Shown: positions 15,415 to 27,330, counted from the stretch's first letter. The stretch: DNA of 64,000 bases from Oscillospiraceae bacterium (GCA_902802045.1 CADCKQ010000006.1:1-64000), one strand, 5' to 3'. Notes: a model not told the origin generated them from the sequence alone. Made by a program: numbers and translations.

Positions 15415-16083
15415 TTAAGCCCTCCAAGCCTTTATCTGTTCTCTGAGCCAGTCTGCCCAGGCGTCAATTCCTTCACCGGTGCGTGCACAGATCGGAATTA
15501 TCTGTATATCGGGATTCAGTCTCTTTGCATACTTTGTGCAGTTTTCAATGCTGAAATCAAAATACGGCAGCACATCGATCTTGTTGATCAGGAGTACGTC
15601 ACAGATCGTGAACATCAGCGGATACTTGAGTGGCTTGTCATCGCCCTCAGGAACGGAAAGGATCATGGCATTTTTGGAAGAGCCTGTATCGAACTCTGCC
15701 GGGCACACCAGATTGCCCACGTTTTCGAGAATGCAGAGATCAAGATCGCCTGTATCTATCCCTTCAAGCCCCTGTCTCGTCATTGCGGCATCGAGGTGGC
15801 ACATTCCGCCTGTATGGAGCTGTATGGCTTTGGCTCCGGTCTCGGCTATAGCTGCAGCATCAACATCAGAATCTATATCGGCTTCCATGACTCCGATGCG
15901 CATCTCATCTTTAAGGGCCTCTATGGTGCGTTTCAGAGTGGTTGTCTTGCCGCTTCCTGGAGAAGACATCAGATTAAGGAGAAAGACTTTCTTTTCTTTC
16001 AACTCTCTTCTGAGTTCATCGGCTTCCCTGTCATTGTTTTCAAAAACACTTTTTTTGATCTCGAGTACTCTGTAGTCCTCCAT
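15415..16083 (-). CDS. hypB: HypB-family nickel GTPase
   Basis: A 222-residue SIMIBI GTPase with P-loop SSPGSGKTTT (40-49), EADIDSDVDAAAI, the metal-site CHLDA following HTGGM, ENVGNLVCPAEFDTG and NKIDV. HypB delivers nickel to [NiFe] hydrogenase with HypA and SlyD. It lacks the N-terminal His/Cys-rich extension seen in some homologues. No hypA, hypC-F or hydrogenase gene is near; the gene is followed by an aminotransferase. It may serve a hydrogenase encoded elsewhere or another nickel enzyme. Confidence 0.92.
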   Translation of the reverse strand: MEDYRVLEIKKSVFENNDREADELRRELKEKKVFLLNLMSSPGSGKTTTLKRTIEALKDEMRIGVMEADIDSDVDAAAIAETGAKAIQLHTGGMCHLDAAMTRQGLEGIDTGDLDLCILENVGNLVCPAEFDTGSSKNAMILSVPEGDDKPLKYPLMFTICDVLLINKIDVLPYFDFSIENCTKYAKRLNPDIQIIPICARTGEGIDAWADWLREQIKAWRA

Positions 16084-16129
16084 ATTTCCTCCAAATACAA
16101 ATAAATATCAAATTAACCGTTTCCCGCCT

Positions 16130-16456
16130 TTAAGCCGGTTCGTATGATTTGCTCATTTCGATTCCCGCGGCGTCATATTCGGTATTGACCATCAGAGCGG
16201 GATCTGCCTTGCTTCTCTTTTTTATGACGAGTCCCTGCCCCTGGTTGTTGAAGACCCAGATATAATATCCGGGAAAGGCGGGGTCGGGTTTTCTGAAAGC
16301 TCCCGAAACATTGAGTCGGCAGAATTTTTCCCTACCCTCAGGCGTGTCGAGAAGATCGCCCGGACCGTTGTAGAAAAGCTCGTCTTTTACTGCCCTGTCG
16401 CGAAACTCGTCCCATTCCTCATCGGGTACCCTGTCAACTTCTGAAGGATCTATCAT
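16130..16456 (-). CDS. Conserved-looking small protein of unknown function
   Basis: A 108-residue acidic soluble protein. Visible features are the start MIDPSEVDRVPDEEWDEFRDRAV, a middle PGYYIWVFNNQGQGLVIKKR, which could be a beta-hairpin, and no signal peptide, membrane segment or metal motif. It is 46 bp upstream of hypB on the same strand and has a GAGAGGCAGC ribosome site, so it may head the hypB-aminotransferase unit. The family was not recognised. Confidence 0.6.
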   Translation of the reverse strand: MIDPSEVDRVPDEEWDEFRDRAVKDELFYNGPGDLLDTPEGREKFCRLNVSGAFRKPDPAFPGYYIWVFNNQGQGLVIKKRSKADPALMVNTEYDAAGIEMSKSYEPA

Positions 16457-16582
16457 ATGCTGCCTCTCCGCTTATTCTTTTTCGATATGATAATAGCACA
16501 ATTTGTGTAAATTAACAAGATAAGCGCAGCGGTTCTGTGCGCTTGTCGGGACATTATCTTTCCATAATACAGGTACTGCAGA

Positions 16583-16617
16583 GCAAAAAAATGCGGGAGC
16601 GCTTTAGCGCCCCCGCA
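16583..16617 (-). terminator. Terminator of rpoB-rpoC
   Basis: On the minus strand TGCGGGGGCGC pairs with GCGCTCCCGCA around TAAA (one mismatch), followed by TTTTTTTGC. It lies 19 bp after the rpoC stop. Confidence 0.9.
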
Positions 16618-16635
16618 TAATAACTGTATTTCGGA

Positions 16636-19600
16636 TCAGAGTGCGTTCGTCTTTGCCTTAAGGGCAGAGAGATCCAGGTACTCAGCCTCGGCCGTGAGGC
16701 TTTCATCCGTCTCCTCTTCGAAGTTTCTGTAGTCGGCAAGACCGGTTCCCGCGGGAATAAGCTTACCGATAATGACGTTCTCCTTGAGTCCGACGAGGTG
16801 ATCTATCTTGCCTTTGACCGCGGCATCAGTAAGGACTCTTGTGGTCTCCTGGAATGATGCTGCGGAAAGGAAGCTGTCCGTAGCGAGAGAGGCCTTAGTG
16901 ATACCCATAAGGAGCTGCTTGTAGCTCGCCTTGGTGAGTCCTTCCTCGCCATCGGCGATACGTCTGTCGATCTCTTCGTTAGCGTGCTTTACTGCTGCCA
17001 CGTCAGCCATTGCTCCACTCAGGAATCTGGTCGAGCCTGCATCTTCGACACGGCACTTTCTCATCATCTGACGTACGATAACCTCAATGTGTTTCTCATT
17101 GATATCAACGCCCTGCTGCTGGTAGACCTTGCGGACTTCAGATGTGATGTAGGATCTTACGCCCTGACGCCCGAACTCGTCGTCGTTAACTCCGCGGATC
17201 TCGAGTATCTCGTGCGGATTCAGAGCACCGGAGGTGAGCTCCTGGCCCTTGTCGACGTGGTCGCCCTCATGTACGAGGATACCTGCAGAGTGCGGCACAT
17301 GATGTACGTCAAGATCTCCGCCCTCATCGGGAACGACTGTTACGTCATACATAGCGCCTTTCTTGGCGTCTTCTATCTTTATCGTTCCGGAGCAGGCTGC
17401 AAGATGGGCTTTCTTCTTCGGGTTTCTGGCTTCGAAAAGCTCTTCAACTCTGGGAAGACCCTGTGTGATATCGTCACCTGCTACGCCGCCGGTGTGGAAG
17501 GTACGCATCGTAAGCTGTGTGCCCGGTTCGCCGATGGACTGGGCGGCGATGATTCCGACAGCTTCACCCTTGTGTACGGGGCGTCTGATAGCCAGGTTGA
17601 TGCCATAGCACTTGGCACAGATACCGGTTGCTGCTTCGCAAGTCAGAACAGATCTGACATAGACCTTGTCGATGTGATGTGCTTCCAGAATCTTGGCATC
17701 GTCATCAAGCAGCATGTGATCTGTATCGAAAACCACTTCTCCGGTCTCAGGATCAGTGACCGGCTTTGCAGGGAATCTTCCGGAAATAGCAGCCGCAAGA
17801 GATTTGACCTGCTGGCCTCTGTCGTATATGGCACTGGCCCATACGCCCTCTTTAGTACCGCAGTCTTCTTCGCGGATAATGACATCCTGGCAGACATCGA
17901 CCATTCTTCTTGTCAGATATCCTGAGTCGGCAGTTCTCAGAGCCGTATCAGCCATACCTTTTCTCGCGCCTCTGGTGGAGATGAAGTATTCGAGAACAGA
18001 GAGGCCTTCACGGAAGTTCGATTTGATAGGAATCTCGATAGTTTTACCGGAAGTGTTGGCCATAAGTCCGCGCATACCGGCGAGCTGTCTGATCTGGTTC
18101 ATGGATCCGCGGGCGCCGGAGTCTGCCATCATGAAGATAGGATTGAACTTGTCGAGTGAGCCCGAAAGCGCGTCCGTTACTTCTTTTGTGGTCTTCTCCC
18201 ACTCGGAAACGACGAGTCTGTAACGCTCATCATCCGTGATGTAACCGCGCTTATACTGGCGCTCTATCCCGACGACCTTCTGCTCGGTCTCGCGGATGTA
18301 TTCATTCTTGGCGGAAGGCACTGTCATATCTGCAACAGAGATCGTTATAGCGCCCTTAGTGGAATACTTGTAGCCGAGAGCCTTTATGGAGTCGAGCATT
18401 TCGGCGGAGATCGTGAAGCCGTATTTCTTTATGCATCTGTCGATGATATCGCCCAGCTGCTTCTTGCCGACCTGAAAATCTATTTCGAAATTGAATGCTG
18501 TCTCGGGATTGGTCCTGTCCACATAACCGAGATCCTGGGGAATAGGCTCATTGAATATGATCTTTCCGACAGTCGTATCGATAACTCTGGACACGGGTGT
18601 GCCGTCTACAGTCTTTGTAACGCGCAGTTTGATCGGCTCATGCAGACTCAGTGTGCCGTCCTGGTAGGCCATAATGGCTTCATCACTGTCGCGGTAGGCC
18701 ATGAGCCTTCCTTCGTGCTCAGGATTCTCTCTGACCATTGTGAGGTAATAGGACCCGAGGATCATATCCTGTGTAGGAATGGTGACAGGTTTTCCGTCCT
18801 GCGGTCTTAACAGGTTGTTCGCCGAGAGCATCAGTATTCTCGCCTCAGCCTGCGCCTCTGCGGAGAGAGGAAGATGTATGGCCATCTGGTCTCCGTCGAA
18901 GTCGGCGTTGTATGCAGTACAGACCAGCGGGTGGAGCCTCAAAGCTCTGCCTTCAACGAGAACCGGCTCGAATGCCTGGATACCGAGACGGTGGAGTGTA
19001 GGCGCGCGGTTTAACAGCACAGGGTGCTCTTTGATGACATAATCGAGAGCATCGAAGACTTCGGTCTTCTGCTTGTCGACCATCTTCTTCGCGGATTTGA
19101 TATTGTTGGCTACTCCGTCCTCGACGAGCTTTTTCATGACAAAAGGTCTGAAGAGCTCTATTGCCATCTCCTTCGGAACGCCGCACTGGTAGATCTTGAG
19201 ATCCGGGCCGACGACGATAACGGATCTTCCTGAGTAGTCAACTCTCTTGCCGAGCAGGTTCTGTCTGAATCTTCCCTGTTTGCCCTTGAGCATGTCGGAG
19301 AGAGATTTAAGCGCTCTGCTGTTGGCTCCGGTAACTGCTCTGCCTCTCCTGCCGTTGTCGATGAGAGCGTCTACAGCTTCCTGGAGCATTCTCTTCTCAT
19401 TGCGGACTATGATGTCGGGGGCATGCAGCTCAATGAGCTTCTTGAGGCGGTTATTGCGGTTGATGACTCTTCTGTAGAGATCGTTTAAGTCGGATGTTGC
19501 AAATCTGCCGCCGTCAAGCTGTACCATGGGCCTTATCTCAGGCGGAATTACGGGCAGAACATCTATTATCATCCACTCGGGGCGGTTTCCGCTCAGGCGG

Positions 19601-20244
19601 AAAGCTTCTACGACCTCAAGTCTCTTAACCAGCTTGGCCTTCTTCTGGCCGGAAGCTGTCTCAAGTTCTTCTTTGAGCTCTTCTGAAAGCTTTTCTACAT
19701 CTATCTGCTCAAGGAGTTTTTTGATCGCCTCGGCGCCCATTCCGGCATCGAAGTCGTCCTCATATCTCTCACGCATGTCGCGGTATTCCTGCTCTGTGAG
19801 GATCTGGCACTTCTCAAGCGGAGTATAGCCGGGGTCTGTAACTATATAATTTGCAAAGTAGAGGACCTTTTCGAGCATTCTCGGAGTCATATCGAGCATA
19901 AGTCCGATACGTGAGGGGACACCCTTGAAATACCAGATATGGCTTACAGGAGCTGCGAGATCAATGTGACCCATGCGCTCGCGTCTTACCTTGGATTTCG
20001 TGACTTCGACTCCGCACCTCTCGCAGATCTTGCCCTTGTAGCGGATCTTCTTATACTTTCCGCAATGGCATTCCCAGTCCTTCGTCGGTCCGAAAATACG
20101 CTCACAGAAAAGTCCGTCGCGTTCCGGTTTCAATGTGCGGTAGTTGATGGTCTCAGGCTTTTTGACCTCGCCGTGAGACCAGGACCTGATCATCTCTGGA
20201 GAAGCAAGACCTATTTGAATGGCATCAAATGTTGTGTAGCTCAT
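16636..20244 (-). CDS. rpoC: RNA polymerase subunit beta'
   Basis: A 1202-residue beta' subunit of clostridial length. The N-terminal zinc ribbon ([19 protein letters not shown]), the magnesium-binding [12 protein letters not shown] near residue 450, the rudder and bridge-helix region and the second zinc site ([13 protein letters not shown]) are all present. It starts 3 bp after the rpoB stop, with the ribosome site inside the end of rpoB (GAGGAGGAG). It forms the catalytic core together with beta. Confidence 0.98.
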   Translation of the reverse strand: MSYTTFDAIQIGLASPEMIRSWSHGEVKKPETINYRTLKPERDGLFCERIFGPTKDWECHCGKYKKIRYKGKICERCGVEVTKSKVRRERMGHIDLAAPVSHIWYFKGVPSRIGLMLDMTPRMLEKVLYFANYIVTDPGYTPLEKCQILTEQEYRDMRERYEDDFDAGMGAEAIKKLLEQIDVEKLSEELKEELETASGQKKAKLVKRLEVVEAFRLSGNRPEWMIIDVLPVIPPEIRPMVQLDGGRFATSDLNDLYRRVINRNNRLKKLIELHAPDIIVRNEKRMLQEAVDALIDNGRRGRAVTGANSRALKSLSDMLKGKQGRFRQNLLGKRVDYSGRSVIVVGPDLKIYQCGVPKEMAIELFRPFVMKKLVEDGVANNIKSAKKMVDKQKTEVFDALDYVIKEHPVLLNRAPTLHRLGIQAFEPVLVEGRALRLHPLVCTAYNADFDGDQMAIHLPLSAEAQAEARILMLSANNLLRPQDGKPVTIPTQDMILGSYYLTMVRENPEHEGRLMAYRDSDEAIMAYQDGTLSLHEPIKLRVTKTVDGTPVSRVIDTTVGKIIFNEPIPQDLGYVDRTNPETAFNFEIDFQVGKKQLGDIIDRCIKKYGFTISAEMLDSIKALGYKYSTKGAITISVADMTVPSAKNEYIRETEQKVVGIERQYKRGYITDDERYRLVVSEWEKTTKEVTDALSGSLDKFNPIFMMADSGARGSMNQIRQLAGMRGLMANTSGKTIEIPIKSNFREGLSVLEYFISTRGARKGMADTALRTADSGYLTRRMVDVCQDVIIREEDCGTKEGVWASAIYDRGQQVKSLAAAISGRFPAKPVTDPETGEVVFDTDHMLLDDDAKILEAHHIDKVYVRSVLTCEAATGICAKCYGINLAIRRPVHKGEAVGIIAAQSIGEPGTQLTMRTFHTGGVAGDDITQGLPRVEELFEARNPKKKAHLAACSGTIKIEDAKKGAMYDVTVVPDEGGDLDVHHVPHSAGILVHEGDHVDKGQELTSGALNPHEILEIRGVNDDEFGRQGVRSYITSEVRKVYQQQGVDINEKHIEVIVRQMMRKCRVEDAGSTRFLSGAMADVAAVKHANEEIDRRIADGEEGLTKASYKQLLMGITKASLATDSFLSAASFQETTRVLTDAAVKGKIDHLVGLKENVIIGKLIPAGTGLADYRNFEEETDESLTAEAEYLDLSALKAKTNAL

Positions 20245-20247
20245 TTA

Positions 20248-23200
20248 TCAATTCTCCTCCTCTGCATAATCATTGTAATCGTCAAGGAGACTGTCTTCAG
20301 ACGGGAAAAAATCGTCCTCCGGGATGTCCTCAATCGAATTTCCGGAATCAAGGAACTCCTGGTCGTCAGCTCTGTACTCCTCCTGGTAGATGGGGTAAAC
20401 ATCATCGTCATCATCGTCTTTAAGTATGACTTCGTTGCCCTGATCATCGAGGATCTTTATATTCAGGCAGAGAGCCTGAAGTTCTTTGACAAGGACCTTG
20501 AAGGATTCGGGTATACCCGGTTCGGGTACATTATTGCCTTTGACTATGGATTCGTATGTCTTGACTCTTCCAACAACATCGTCGGACTTGACGGTCAGTA
20601 TCTCCTGAAGCGTATAGGCAGCACCGTATGCCTCCAATGCCCAGACTTCCATTTCACCGAATCTCTGGCCGCCGAACTGGGCTTTGCCTCCGAGAGGCTG
20701 CTGGGTTACAAGGCTGTAGGGGCCTGTGGACCTTGCGTGTATCTTGTCGTCAACAAGATGGTGGAGTTTCAGGAAGTAAACCCAGCCGACCGTGACGTCA
20801 TTGTCGAACTTCTCTCCGGTGCGTCCGTCGTACATGACGCTCTTTCCGTCCTCGCGAAGTCCTGCTTCTTTAAGGGTATTTCTGATCGTGAGCTCGTTTG
20901 CGCCGTTGAATACCGGAGTCGCGACCTTCCAGCCGAGTGCCTGGGCAGCGTAGCCGAGGTGGACCTCAAGGATCTGACCGATATTCATACGTGAAGGAAC
21001 GCCCAGAGGATTCAGTACTATGTCAAGAGGCGTGCCGTCCGGCATGTATGGCATGTCTTCTCTCGGGAGTATTCTCGAGACAACGCCCTTGTTCCCGTGA
21101 CGACCGGCCATCTTGTCGCCGACGGAGATCTTTCTCTTCTGTGCGACATATACTCTGACTACCTGGTTTACGCCGGGGCTCATCTCATCTCCGTTGCGGC
21201 GAGTGAAGACCTTTACATCGACAACTATTCCGCTCTGTCCGTGCGGGACCTTGAGGGAGGTGTCTCTTACTTCTCTTGCTTTCTCGCCGAAAATGGCTCT
21301 GAGGAGTCTCTCCTCCGCTGTGAGATCCGTCTCGCCCTTAGGAGTGACCTTTCCGACGAGGATGTCGCCGGCAGTGACCTCGGCGCCGATTGCGATAATG
21401 CCGCGCTCATCGAGATACTTGAGAGCATCGTCACCTACGCCCGGAATATCTCTCGTGATCTCCTCGGGTCCGAGCTTTGTATCACGGCTGTCGCACTCGT
21501 ATTCCTCAACGTGGATCGATGTGAACACATCGTCCATTACAAGGCGCTCATTCAGAAGGACTGCATCTTCGTAGTTGTAGCCTTCCCAGTTCATATATCC
21601 TACAAGGATATTCTTGCCGAGTGCAAGCTCTCCGTCCTTTGTGGAAGGACCGTCTGCCAGAACGTCGCCTTTTTTGACCTTGTCTCCGACCTTTACAGCC
21701 GGGCGCTGGTTGATGCACGTGCCCTGGTTCGAACGGGCATACTTGCTGAGCTTATACTCTTTCTCTTCTTTTCTTGTATATTTGACTTTGATAGATCTGG
21801 CGTCGACATATGTAACTTTTCCGTCGCCTTCAGCGAGGATGCATATGCCGGAGTCGACTGCGTTCTTGTGCTCTATGCCTGTGGCAACGATGGGAGCTTC
21901 CGTTGTGAGAAGCGGAACAGCCTGTCTCTGCATGTTTGCACCCATCAGAGCACGGTTTGCGTCATCGTTTTCAAGGAACGGGATCATAGAAGTAGCGACG
22001 GAGACCATCATTCTCGGGCTGACGTCCATGTAGTCGACTTCTTCCCTATTGACACTGACGATATCGTTTCTGTGGCGGCAGGTGATTCTCTTATTGGCAA
22101 GGCAGCCGTTTTCATCCAGAGGCTCGTTTGCCTGGGCCACTATGAAATCGTCTTCCATGTCAGCGGACATGTATTTGACTTCGTCAGTAACCCTGCATGT
22201 GCCTTTTTCAATCTTCCTGTACGGGGTGATGAGGAAGCCGTACTCGTTGACTCTGGCAAATGATGCGAGATAGCTGATAAGACCGATGTTGGGTCCTTCA
22301 GGAGTCTCTATCGGGCACAGACGGCCGTAGTGGCTGTAGTGAACGTCACGGACGTCGAATGAGGCACGCTCTCTGGAGAGACCGCCGGGGCCGAGAGCGG
22401 ACATACGTCTTTTGTGCGTGAGCTCAGAGAGCGGGTTGGTCTGATCCATGAACTGGCTCAGAGGCGAAGATCCGAAGAACTCTTTGACAGGTGCGGAAAT
22501 GAGTCTGATATTGATAAGGCTCTGGGGGGTTACGATCTCCATATCCTGCTGAGTCATTCTGTCTTTGATATTGCGCTCGAGTCTTGCATATCCCTTGCGG
22601 AACTCGTTCTGCAGAAGCTCGCCGACACACTTGACTCTTCTGTTTCCCAGATGGTCAATATCGTCTGCTGTGCCTATTCCGTATGTGAGACCTATAAGGT
22701 AGTTGACCGATGAAAAGATATCGTCTGCTATTATGGTCTTCGGAACGAGAATGTCCTTATTGGCGATTATAGCCTTTTTCAGCTCTTCGCCGCTGTTGTT
22801 CTCGAGAAGATCCTTTAAAACGATCCATCTGACTTTTTCCTTGATACCGCACTCTGCCGGGTCGAAATCGACGAAGTGAGCCATATTTACAGTGCCATTT
22901 GAGAAGATCCTTACTTTGCTCTCTCCGACTTCAAGCACTACAGAGATAACTCCGCACTCATCCATCTTGAGGGCGTCTTCTCTCGAGAGGACTCTGCCCT
23001 CTTCGAAGATGACTTCGCCTGTAGCAGGGTCAGCAACGGGCTCGGCAAGTCTGAAGCCTGCCACTCTCGGGAAGAGTGCCAGCTTCTTGTTATATTTGTA
23101 ACGCCCTACATTGGTGAGGCTGTAACGGTGATTGTCATAGAAAAGGCCTTCCAGACTGCTCTCCGCCATTTCGACATCGGGAGGATCGCCCGGGCGAAGC

Positions 23201-23976
23201 TTTCTGAATATTTCAAGGAGGCACTCGTCACGCGATGTGGTAGTGTCTTTTTCAAGCGTAGCGGTTAGATACGGATTCTCTCCGAAGATCTCGGTCAGCT
23301 TCTCGTTATTTGTGCAACCGACAACTCTGTTATCTACACAGCTGAGCCAGGTACAGGGATTGTCCTCTTTGTATGCACCCATGGCCTTTAAGAACCATGT
23401 CATCGGGATCTTGCGATTTTTGTCTATCTCGACATACATAGCATCCTGCGCATCCGTTCTGTACTCGAGCCATGCGCCATGATACGGGATTATAGTCGTG
23501 TTGTAGATCCTGATAAATGACTTGTCATTCGTTATCTCATAGTATACGCTCGGCGACCTGACTATCTGGCTGACAACAACTCTCTCTGCGCCGTTGATAA
23601 CAAAGGTACCGCTGTCTGTCATGAGCTGGAAATCGCCCATGTATATCTCCTGCTCCTTGATCTCTTCCGTCTCCTTGTTCTCAAGACGGACAGTGACCTT
23701 CAGAGGTGCGGAGTATGAGGCCTTTCTCGCTTTGCATTCCTCAACGGAATACTTCTTGTGCTCCTCGTCGATGTGATAACCGACAAAGCTCAGCACCAGA
23801 TTGCCGGAAAAATCCGTGATAGGCTCCGCTTCAGTAAAGACTTCCTTAAGTCCTTCTTTCAGAAACCACTGGTAGGATTTTTTCTGGATCTCCAGAAGAT
23901 CAGGCATTTCGATGATCTCTTCCGTGCGGGCAAAACTCTTGCGAAGGGTCTTGCCGTAAAGGACATCTTTTGGCAT
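20248..23976 (-). CDS. rpoB: RNA polymerase subunit beta
   Basis: A 1242-residue beta subunit. The rifampicin region reads [34 protein letters not shown], with Ser, Asp and His at the positions typical of sensitive enzymes. The C-terminus carries a very acidic tail after KDDDDDDV, longer than in many homologues. The ATG follows AAGGAGA. The usual rplJL genes are not upstream; instead a 208-bp gap leads to a divergent glycosyltransferase gene, so rpoBC has its own promoter region here. Confidence 0.98.
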   Translation of the reverse strand: MPKDVLYGKTLRKSFARTEEIIEMPDLLEIQKKSYQWFLKEGLKEVFTEAEPITDFSGNLVLSFVGYHIDEEHKKYSVEECKARKASYSAPLKVTVRLENKETEEIKEQEIYMGDFQLMTDSGTFVINGAERVVVSQIVRSPSVYYEITNDKSFIRIYNTTIIPYHGAWLEYRTDAQDAMYVEIDKNRKIPMTWFLKAMGAYKEDNPCTWLSCVDNRVVGCTNNEKLTEIFGENPYLTATLEKDTTTSRDECLLEIFRKLRPGDPPDVEMAESSLEGLFYDNHRYSLTNVGRYKYNKKLALFPRVAGFRLAEPVADPATGEVIFEEGRVLSREDALKMDECGVISVVLEVGESKVRIFSNGTVNMAHFVDFDPAECGIKEKVRWIVLKDLLENNSGEELKKAIIANKDILVPKTIIADDIFSSVNYLIGLTYGIGTADDIDHLGNRRVKCVGELLQNEFRKGYARLERNIKDRMTQQDMEIVTPQSLINIRLISAPVKEFFGSSPLSQFMDQTNPLSELTHKRRMSALGPGGLSRERASFDVRDVHYSHYGRLCPIETPEGPNIGLISYLASFARVNEYGFLITPYRKIEKGTCRVTDEVKYMSADMEDDFIVAQANEPLDENGCLANKRITCRHRNDIVSVNREEVDYMDVSPRMMVSVATSMIPFLENDDANRALMGANMQRQAVPLLTTEAPIVATGIEHKNAVDSGICILAEGDGKVTYVDARSIKVKYTRKEEKEYKLSKYARSNQGTCINQRPAVKVGDKVKKGDVLADGPSTKDGELALGKNILVGYMNWEGYNYEDAVLLNERLVMDDVFTSIHVEEYECDSRDTKLGPEEITRDIPGVGDDALKYLDERGIIAIGAEVTAGDILVGKVTPKGETDLTAEERLLRAIFGEKAREVRDTSLKVPHGQSGIVVDVKVFTRRNGDEMSPGVNQVVRVYVAQKRKISVGDKMAGRHGNKGVVSRILPREDMPYMPDGTPLDIVLNPLGVPSRMNIGQILEVHLGYAAQALGWKVATPVFNGANELTIRNTLKEAGLREDGKSVMYDGRTGEKFDNDVTVGWVYFLKLHHLVDDKIHARSTGPYSLVTQQPLGGKAQFGGQRFGEMEVWALEAYGAAYTLQEILTVKSDDVVGRVKTYESIVKGNNVPEPGIPESFKVLVKELQALCLNIKILDDQGNEVILKDDDDDDVYPIYQEEYRADDQEFLDSGNSIEDIPEDDFFPSEDSLLDDYNDYAEEEN

Positions 23977-24039
23977 CTGAACACTCTCCTTGAAATGAAT
24001 TGGACGCCTGATGGCGTTGTTTAAATTTGCGAAGATATA

Positions 24040-24068
24040 TTGATTTTGATTTTATCAACTGCTATAAT
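24040..24068 (+). promoter_or_regulatory. Strong promoter, followed at once by a hairpin
   Basis: TTGATT (24040-24045), 17 bp, TATAAT (24063-24068). Transcription would start near 24075, and about 10 nt later a short hairpin GGGGCA/TGCCTC followed by ATTATTTTTTG (24085-24113) could stop it. The nearest gene on this strand begins at 24185. Confidence 0.55.
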
Positions 24069-24184
24069 GCTTCTGTTGAAGGTGGGGCAGTATTGCCTCA
24101 TTATTTTTTGCACATAGCAAGTTATGATACCTCGGCGGCTTATCAATGTCAAGGAAAATTTGTTAATTTCTATATTTTATATCA

Positions 24185-25399
24185 ATGGATCCAAGAGTTA
24201 TTATATTGCTTGCGGCGGAAGCACTTTTCGCACTCTTCCTGCTTGCACGGCTCAAAACATTAAAGGATATATATCACACGGCTGCGGCAGTTCTGCTTCT
24301 CGCGGCTGCTTTTTATGCCAGAGCGCTCGCACTTCCGTATGAAACGCTGGATTATCAGGATTTTCTGAAAGTCTGGGTTCAGTATTTCCGGGACTGGGAC
24401 GGCTTCAAAGGACTCAGGTTTTCTGTCGGGAACTACAACATCCCTTATCTTTATTTTCTCGCTGCTATATCGTATTCCGGTATTTATGATCTGTTTCTAA
24501 TTAAGCTTTTCAGTATATTTTTCGATGTACTGCTGGCCTTCTCCGCAGCAGGGATCACCGGCCTGTTCTATGATTCACCCACCAGAAAACTGACGGCTTT
24601 TTTCCTGACACTTTTTCTTCCAACCGTTTTTCTCAACGGCTCCCTATGGGGACAGTGTGACAGCGTTTATACCGCTCTCGGTATGCTGGGCGTCTATTAC
24701 GGCTTAAAAAGGAAAAGCGCGTTTAGTGTGATACTGATAACGCTCTCATTTGCCGTAAAACTTCAGGCGGTGTTCATTCTCCCCTTCTATGCTGTCCTGC
24801 TCATGAAAAAATACATAAAGCCTCAGCATATCATGCTGTTTCCTCTGACTTATGCCGTTTCGGTCACTCCTGCGGTGATTGCCGGCCGTCCGTTTATCGA
24901 CACTCTCACGCTGTACTTCAAACAGACAGGTTCTATCGGTGACGGGCTTAACTACAATTCCTCTTCCGTATTTGCAATATTCGATAAACTCACGCCTGAG
25001 GACAACGTATCCGCTGTATTTATTATTATAGCTTTCATCTATATGTTCTCTGTCCTCGTGCCTGCCTTTTTCTCAAGAAAAGAGCTCGGAAGAAAGGACA
25101 TGCTTGTTATTCTGTACCTGCTTGCTGCAGGCATCCCCTTCTTTCTGCCGCATATGCACGACCGTTATTTCTTTGCAGCCGATATCTCAGCACTGATACT
25201 TGCGTTCGTCATTCCGGAGCTTGCGCCTGTTGCTGTTTTAACACAGTTTGCTTCCCTTCTGGGCTATCACGCCTACCTCAAGATGCGCTATCTGATGCCG
25301 ATGAGATACGGAGCTTTCGCCCTTATTGCCTCAATCACGCTGTGTATGATATGGCTTTACAAACGATCCGGTAAAAAAAGCGTTCAGGAAAGTTCCTGA
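24185..25399 (+). CDS. Polytopic membrane glycosyltransferase (GT-C, GT87-like)
   Basis: A 404-residue membrane protein with about ten hydrophobic segments. An early extracytoplasmic loop carries DYQDFLKVWVQ and GNYNIPYLYFL, followed by LNGSLWGQCDSVYTALGMLGVYY and HDRYFFAADI near the C-terminus, features of GT-C enzymes that use polyprenyl-phosphate sugars. The likely role is cell-envelope glycan modification. No ribosome site precedes the ATG; a TATATT box 8 bp upstream suggests a leaderless message. The stop codon lies inside the terminator hairpin. Confidence 0.75.
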   Translation: MDPRVIILLAAEALFALFLLARLKTLKDIYHTAAAVLLLAAAFYARALALPYETLDYQDFLKVWVQYFRDWDGFKGLRFSVGNYNIPYLYFLAAISYSGIYDLFLIKLFSIFFDVLLAFSAAGITGLFYDSPTRKLTAFFLTLFLPTVFLNGSLWGQCDSVYTALGMLGVYYGLKRKSAFSVILITLSFAVKLQAVFILPFYAVLLMKKYIKPQHIMLFPLTYAVSVTPAVIAGRPFIDTLTLYFKQTGSIGDGLNYNSSSVFAIFDKLTPEDNVSAVFIIIAFIYMFSVLVPAFFSRKELGRKDMLVILYLLAAGIPFFLPHMHDRYFFAADISALILAFVIPELAPVAVLTQFASLLGYHAYLKMRYLMPMRYGAFALIASITLCMIWLYKRSGKKSVQESS

Positions 25400-25409
25400 A
25401 CGCTTTTTT
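25373..25409. terminator. Bidirectional terminator between the glycosyltransferase and fprA
   Basis: AAAAAAAGCGTTCAGGAA and TTCCTGAACGCTTTTTT form a near-perfect stem flanked by A and T runs. It serves both convergent genes, and the last codons of the glycosyltransferase gene form part of it. Confidence 0.9.
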
Positions 25410-25418
25410 ATGTCTTTA

Positions 25419-26621
25419 TCAGCCTCTAATGCTTTCTGCAATTGCATCAGCCAGAGCGTCTATCTGTGAGAGCTGGTCCTCCTTAAGAGCACTCAGAAGC
25501 TTGATTCCGTCTCCAATGATCTCCATGTTCTTCATCTTGGAGATCTCTTCTCTCATGAGCTTTCCGCTCGCCGGAGCCCAGGAGCCGTTTTCAATAATAG
25601 CGACTTTCCTGTTCTGCAGGTTGTGGTTCACGATGTCATGAAGAAGATCTTCCATATTGACGAATATGCCGTTGTTGTATGTCGTCGAGGCAAACACCAG
25701 GTGGCTGTATTTGAATGAGTCGGAAAGTATATAGCTTGCCGGAGTGACCGAGGTGTCATACATCTTTACCTTAATACCTCTGTCGCACAGCTTGCAGGCA
25801 AGGATATTCGCAGCATTGGCAGTGTGCCCGTATACACTGGCATAGGCTATCAGAACGCCTTTTTCTTCAGGCTCATATGTGCTCCAGAGCTGGTATTTTT
25901 CAAGGTATCTGCCGAAATCTTGTCTCCAGACATATCCGTGGAGCGGGCATACAAGCTTTATATCAAGACCTGCCGCTTTTTTCAGAGCCATCTGGACCTG
26001 CTGGCCGTATTTGCCGACTATATTAGTGTAATATCTTCTGGCCTCGTTCAGGTCATCGTTGAAGAAATCCGTTTCGTCAGCAAAGAGCCTGCCGTTTAAG
26101 GCTCCGAATGTGCCGAATGCGTCTGCCGAGAAGAGTATCCCATCAGTTTTATCAAATGTGAACATGACCTCCGGCCAGTGGACCATCGGCGCCATGACAA
26201 ATGTGAGCTCATGTCTGCCCGTTGAAAGAGTATCCCCTTCCTTAACCAGCAGAATATCGGAAGAAAAATCGTAATTGAAGAATTGCGTAAGCATCTTTTG
26301 GATCTTAGCATTGCATACGATCTTTACTCCCGGGTGGCATCTGACCAGAAGTTCAACAGTCGCCGCATGGTCAGGCTCCATATGGTCTATGACCAGGTAG
26401 TCGAGTTTTCTTCCTTCGAGAGCGTAGTCCACATTCTCGAGAAACACCTCAAAGACCGCTTTGTCGCAGGTATCGAAAAGAACCGTCTTCTCATCCTGAA
26501 GAAGATAACTGTTGTAGGATACGCCGTCGGGAACCCCGTATACTCCTTCAAAGCACGAGAGCCTTCTGTCGTCTGCTCCAACCCATGTCAGATCGGATGT
26601 TACTTTTCTCGTGCAATGCAT
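25419..26621 (-). CDS. fprA: Flavodiiron protein (A-type flavoprotein, oxygen/NO reductase)
   Basis: A 400-residue protein with an N-terminal metallo-beta-lactamase-like diiron domain (HMEPDHAATV, HWPEVMFTF, DAFGTFG, PLHGYVW) and a C-terminal flavodoxin domain (ASVYGHTANAANIL, ENGSWAPASGK). Flavodiiron proteins reduce oxygen to water, and in some cases NO, in anaerobes. It starts on the last base of the rubrerythrin gene, so the two make one oxygen-defence unit; the rubredoxin domain of that partner could donate electrons. Confidence 0.95.
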   Translation of the reverse strand: MHCTRKVTSDLTWVGADDRRLSCFEGVYGVPDGVSYNSYLLQDEKTVLFDTCDKAVFEVFLENVDYALEGRKLDYLVIDHMEPDHAATVELLVRCHPGVKIVCNAKIQKMLTQFFNYDFSSDILLVKEGDTLSTGRHELTFVMAPMVHWPEVMFTFDKTDGILFSADAFGTFGALNGRLFADETDFFNDDLNEARRYYTNIVGKYGQQVQMALKKAAGLDIKLVCPLHGYVWRQDFGRYLEKYQLWSTYEPEEKGVLIAYASVYGHTANAANILACKLCDRGIKVKMYDTSVTPASYILSDSFKYSHLVFASTTYNNGIFVNMEDLLHDIVNHNLQNRKVAIIENGSWAPASGKLMREEISKMKNMEIIGDGIKLLSALKEDQLSQIDALADAIAESIRG

Positions 26622-27187
26622 TATTTGAAGTACCTCTCCAGAAGTCCTTTTAAGGCCTTCCCATGTCTGGCCTCATCACGAGCCATTTCATGGACCGTAT
26701 CGTGGATGGCATCCAAATTGTACTTCTTGGCAAGCTTTGCAAGATCGGTCTTTCCCTGGGTAGCGCCGTTCTCGGCGTCTACTCTCATCTGCAGATTCTT
26801 CTTCGTGGAGTCGGTCACTACCTCGCCCAGAAGCTCGGCAAACTTGGCAGCATGTTCGGCTTCCTCAAGCCCGGCCTTTTCCCAGTAAAGGCCTATCTCA
26901 GGATAACCCTCGCGGTAAGCGACTCTGCTCATGGCAAGATACATGCCGACCTCAGAACACTCGCCCTGGAAATTGGACCTGAGCCCTTCGATTATCTCAT
27001 CACGAACTTCCTGCGGGACATCATCGCCGAAGACCTTGCCTACACCAACAACATGCTCGGCTGCCCATACCATATCTGCAGCCTGCTCTGTAAATCTGGA
27101 GGCTGGCGCCTTGCATATGGGGCACTTCTCGGGAGGGGCATCCCCCTCATGAACATAACCGCAAACCTGGCAAACCCATTTTTTCAT
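26621..27187 (-). CDS. Reverse rubrerythrin (NADH peroxidase component)
   Basis: A 188-residue protein with the rubredoxin domain first ([23 protein letters not shown], residues 6-28) and the diiron four-helix domain second ([53 protein letters not shown]). This order defines reverse rubrerythrins, which reduce hydrogen peroxide or oxygen in Clostridia and are induced by air. It is followed without a gap by fprA. Confidence 0.94.
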   Translation of the reverse strand: MKKWVCQVCGYVHEGDAPPEKCPICKAPASRFTEQAADMVWAAEHVVGVGKVFGDDVPQEVRDEIIEGLRSNFQGECSEVGMYLAMSRVAYREGYPEIGLYWEKAGLEEAEHAAKFAELLGEVVTDSTKKNLQMRVDAENGATQGKTDLAKLAKKYNLDAIHDTVHEMARDEARHGKALKGLLERYFK

Positions 27188-27330
27188 TTTTTAAAATCTC
27201 CTTAAATCTAAATTTAAACAAGGTTTATTTTGTTCTGTGTTGTAATTTTAACAGAAAGAAGATGCGATATCAAGCCAAATCCCTGCATCCATATACTTTT
27301 GGCGGAAGCGAAGTATTTGAAAATAAATGC

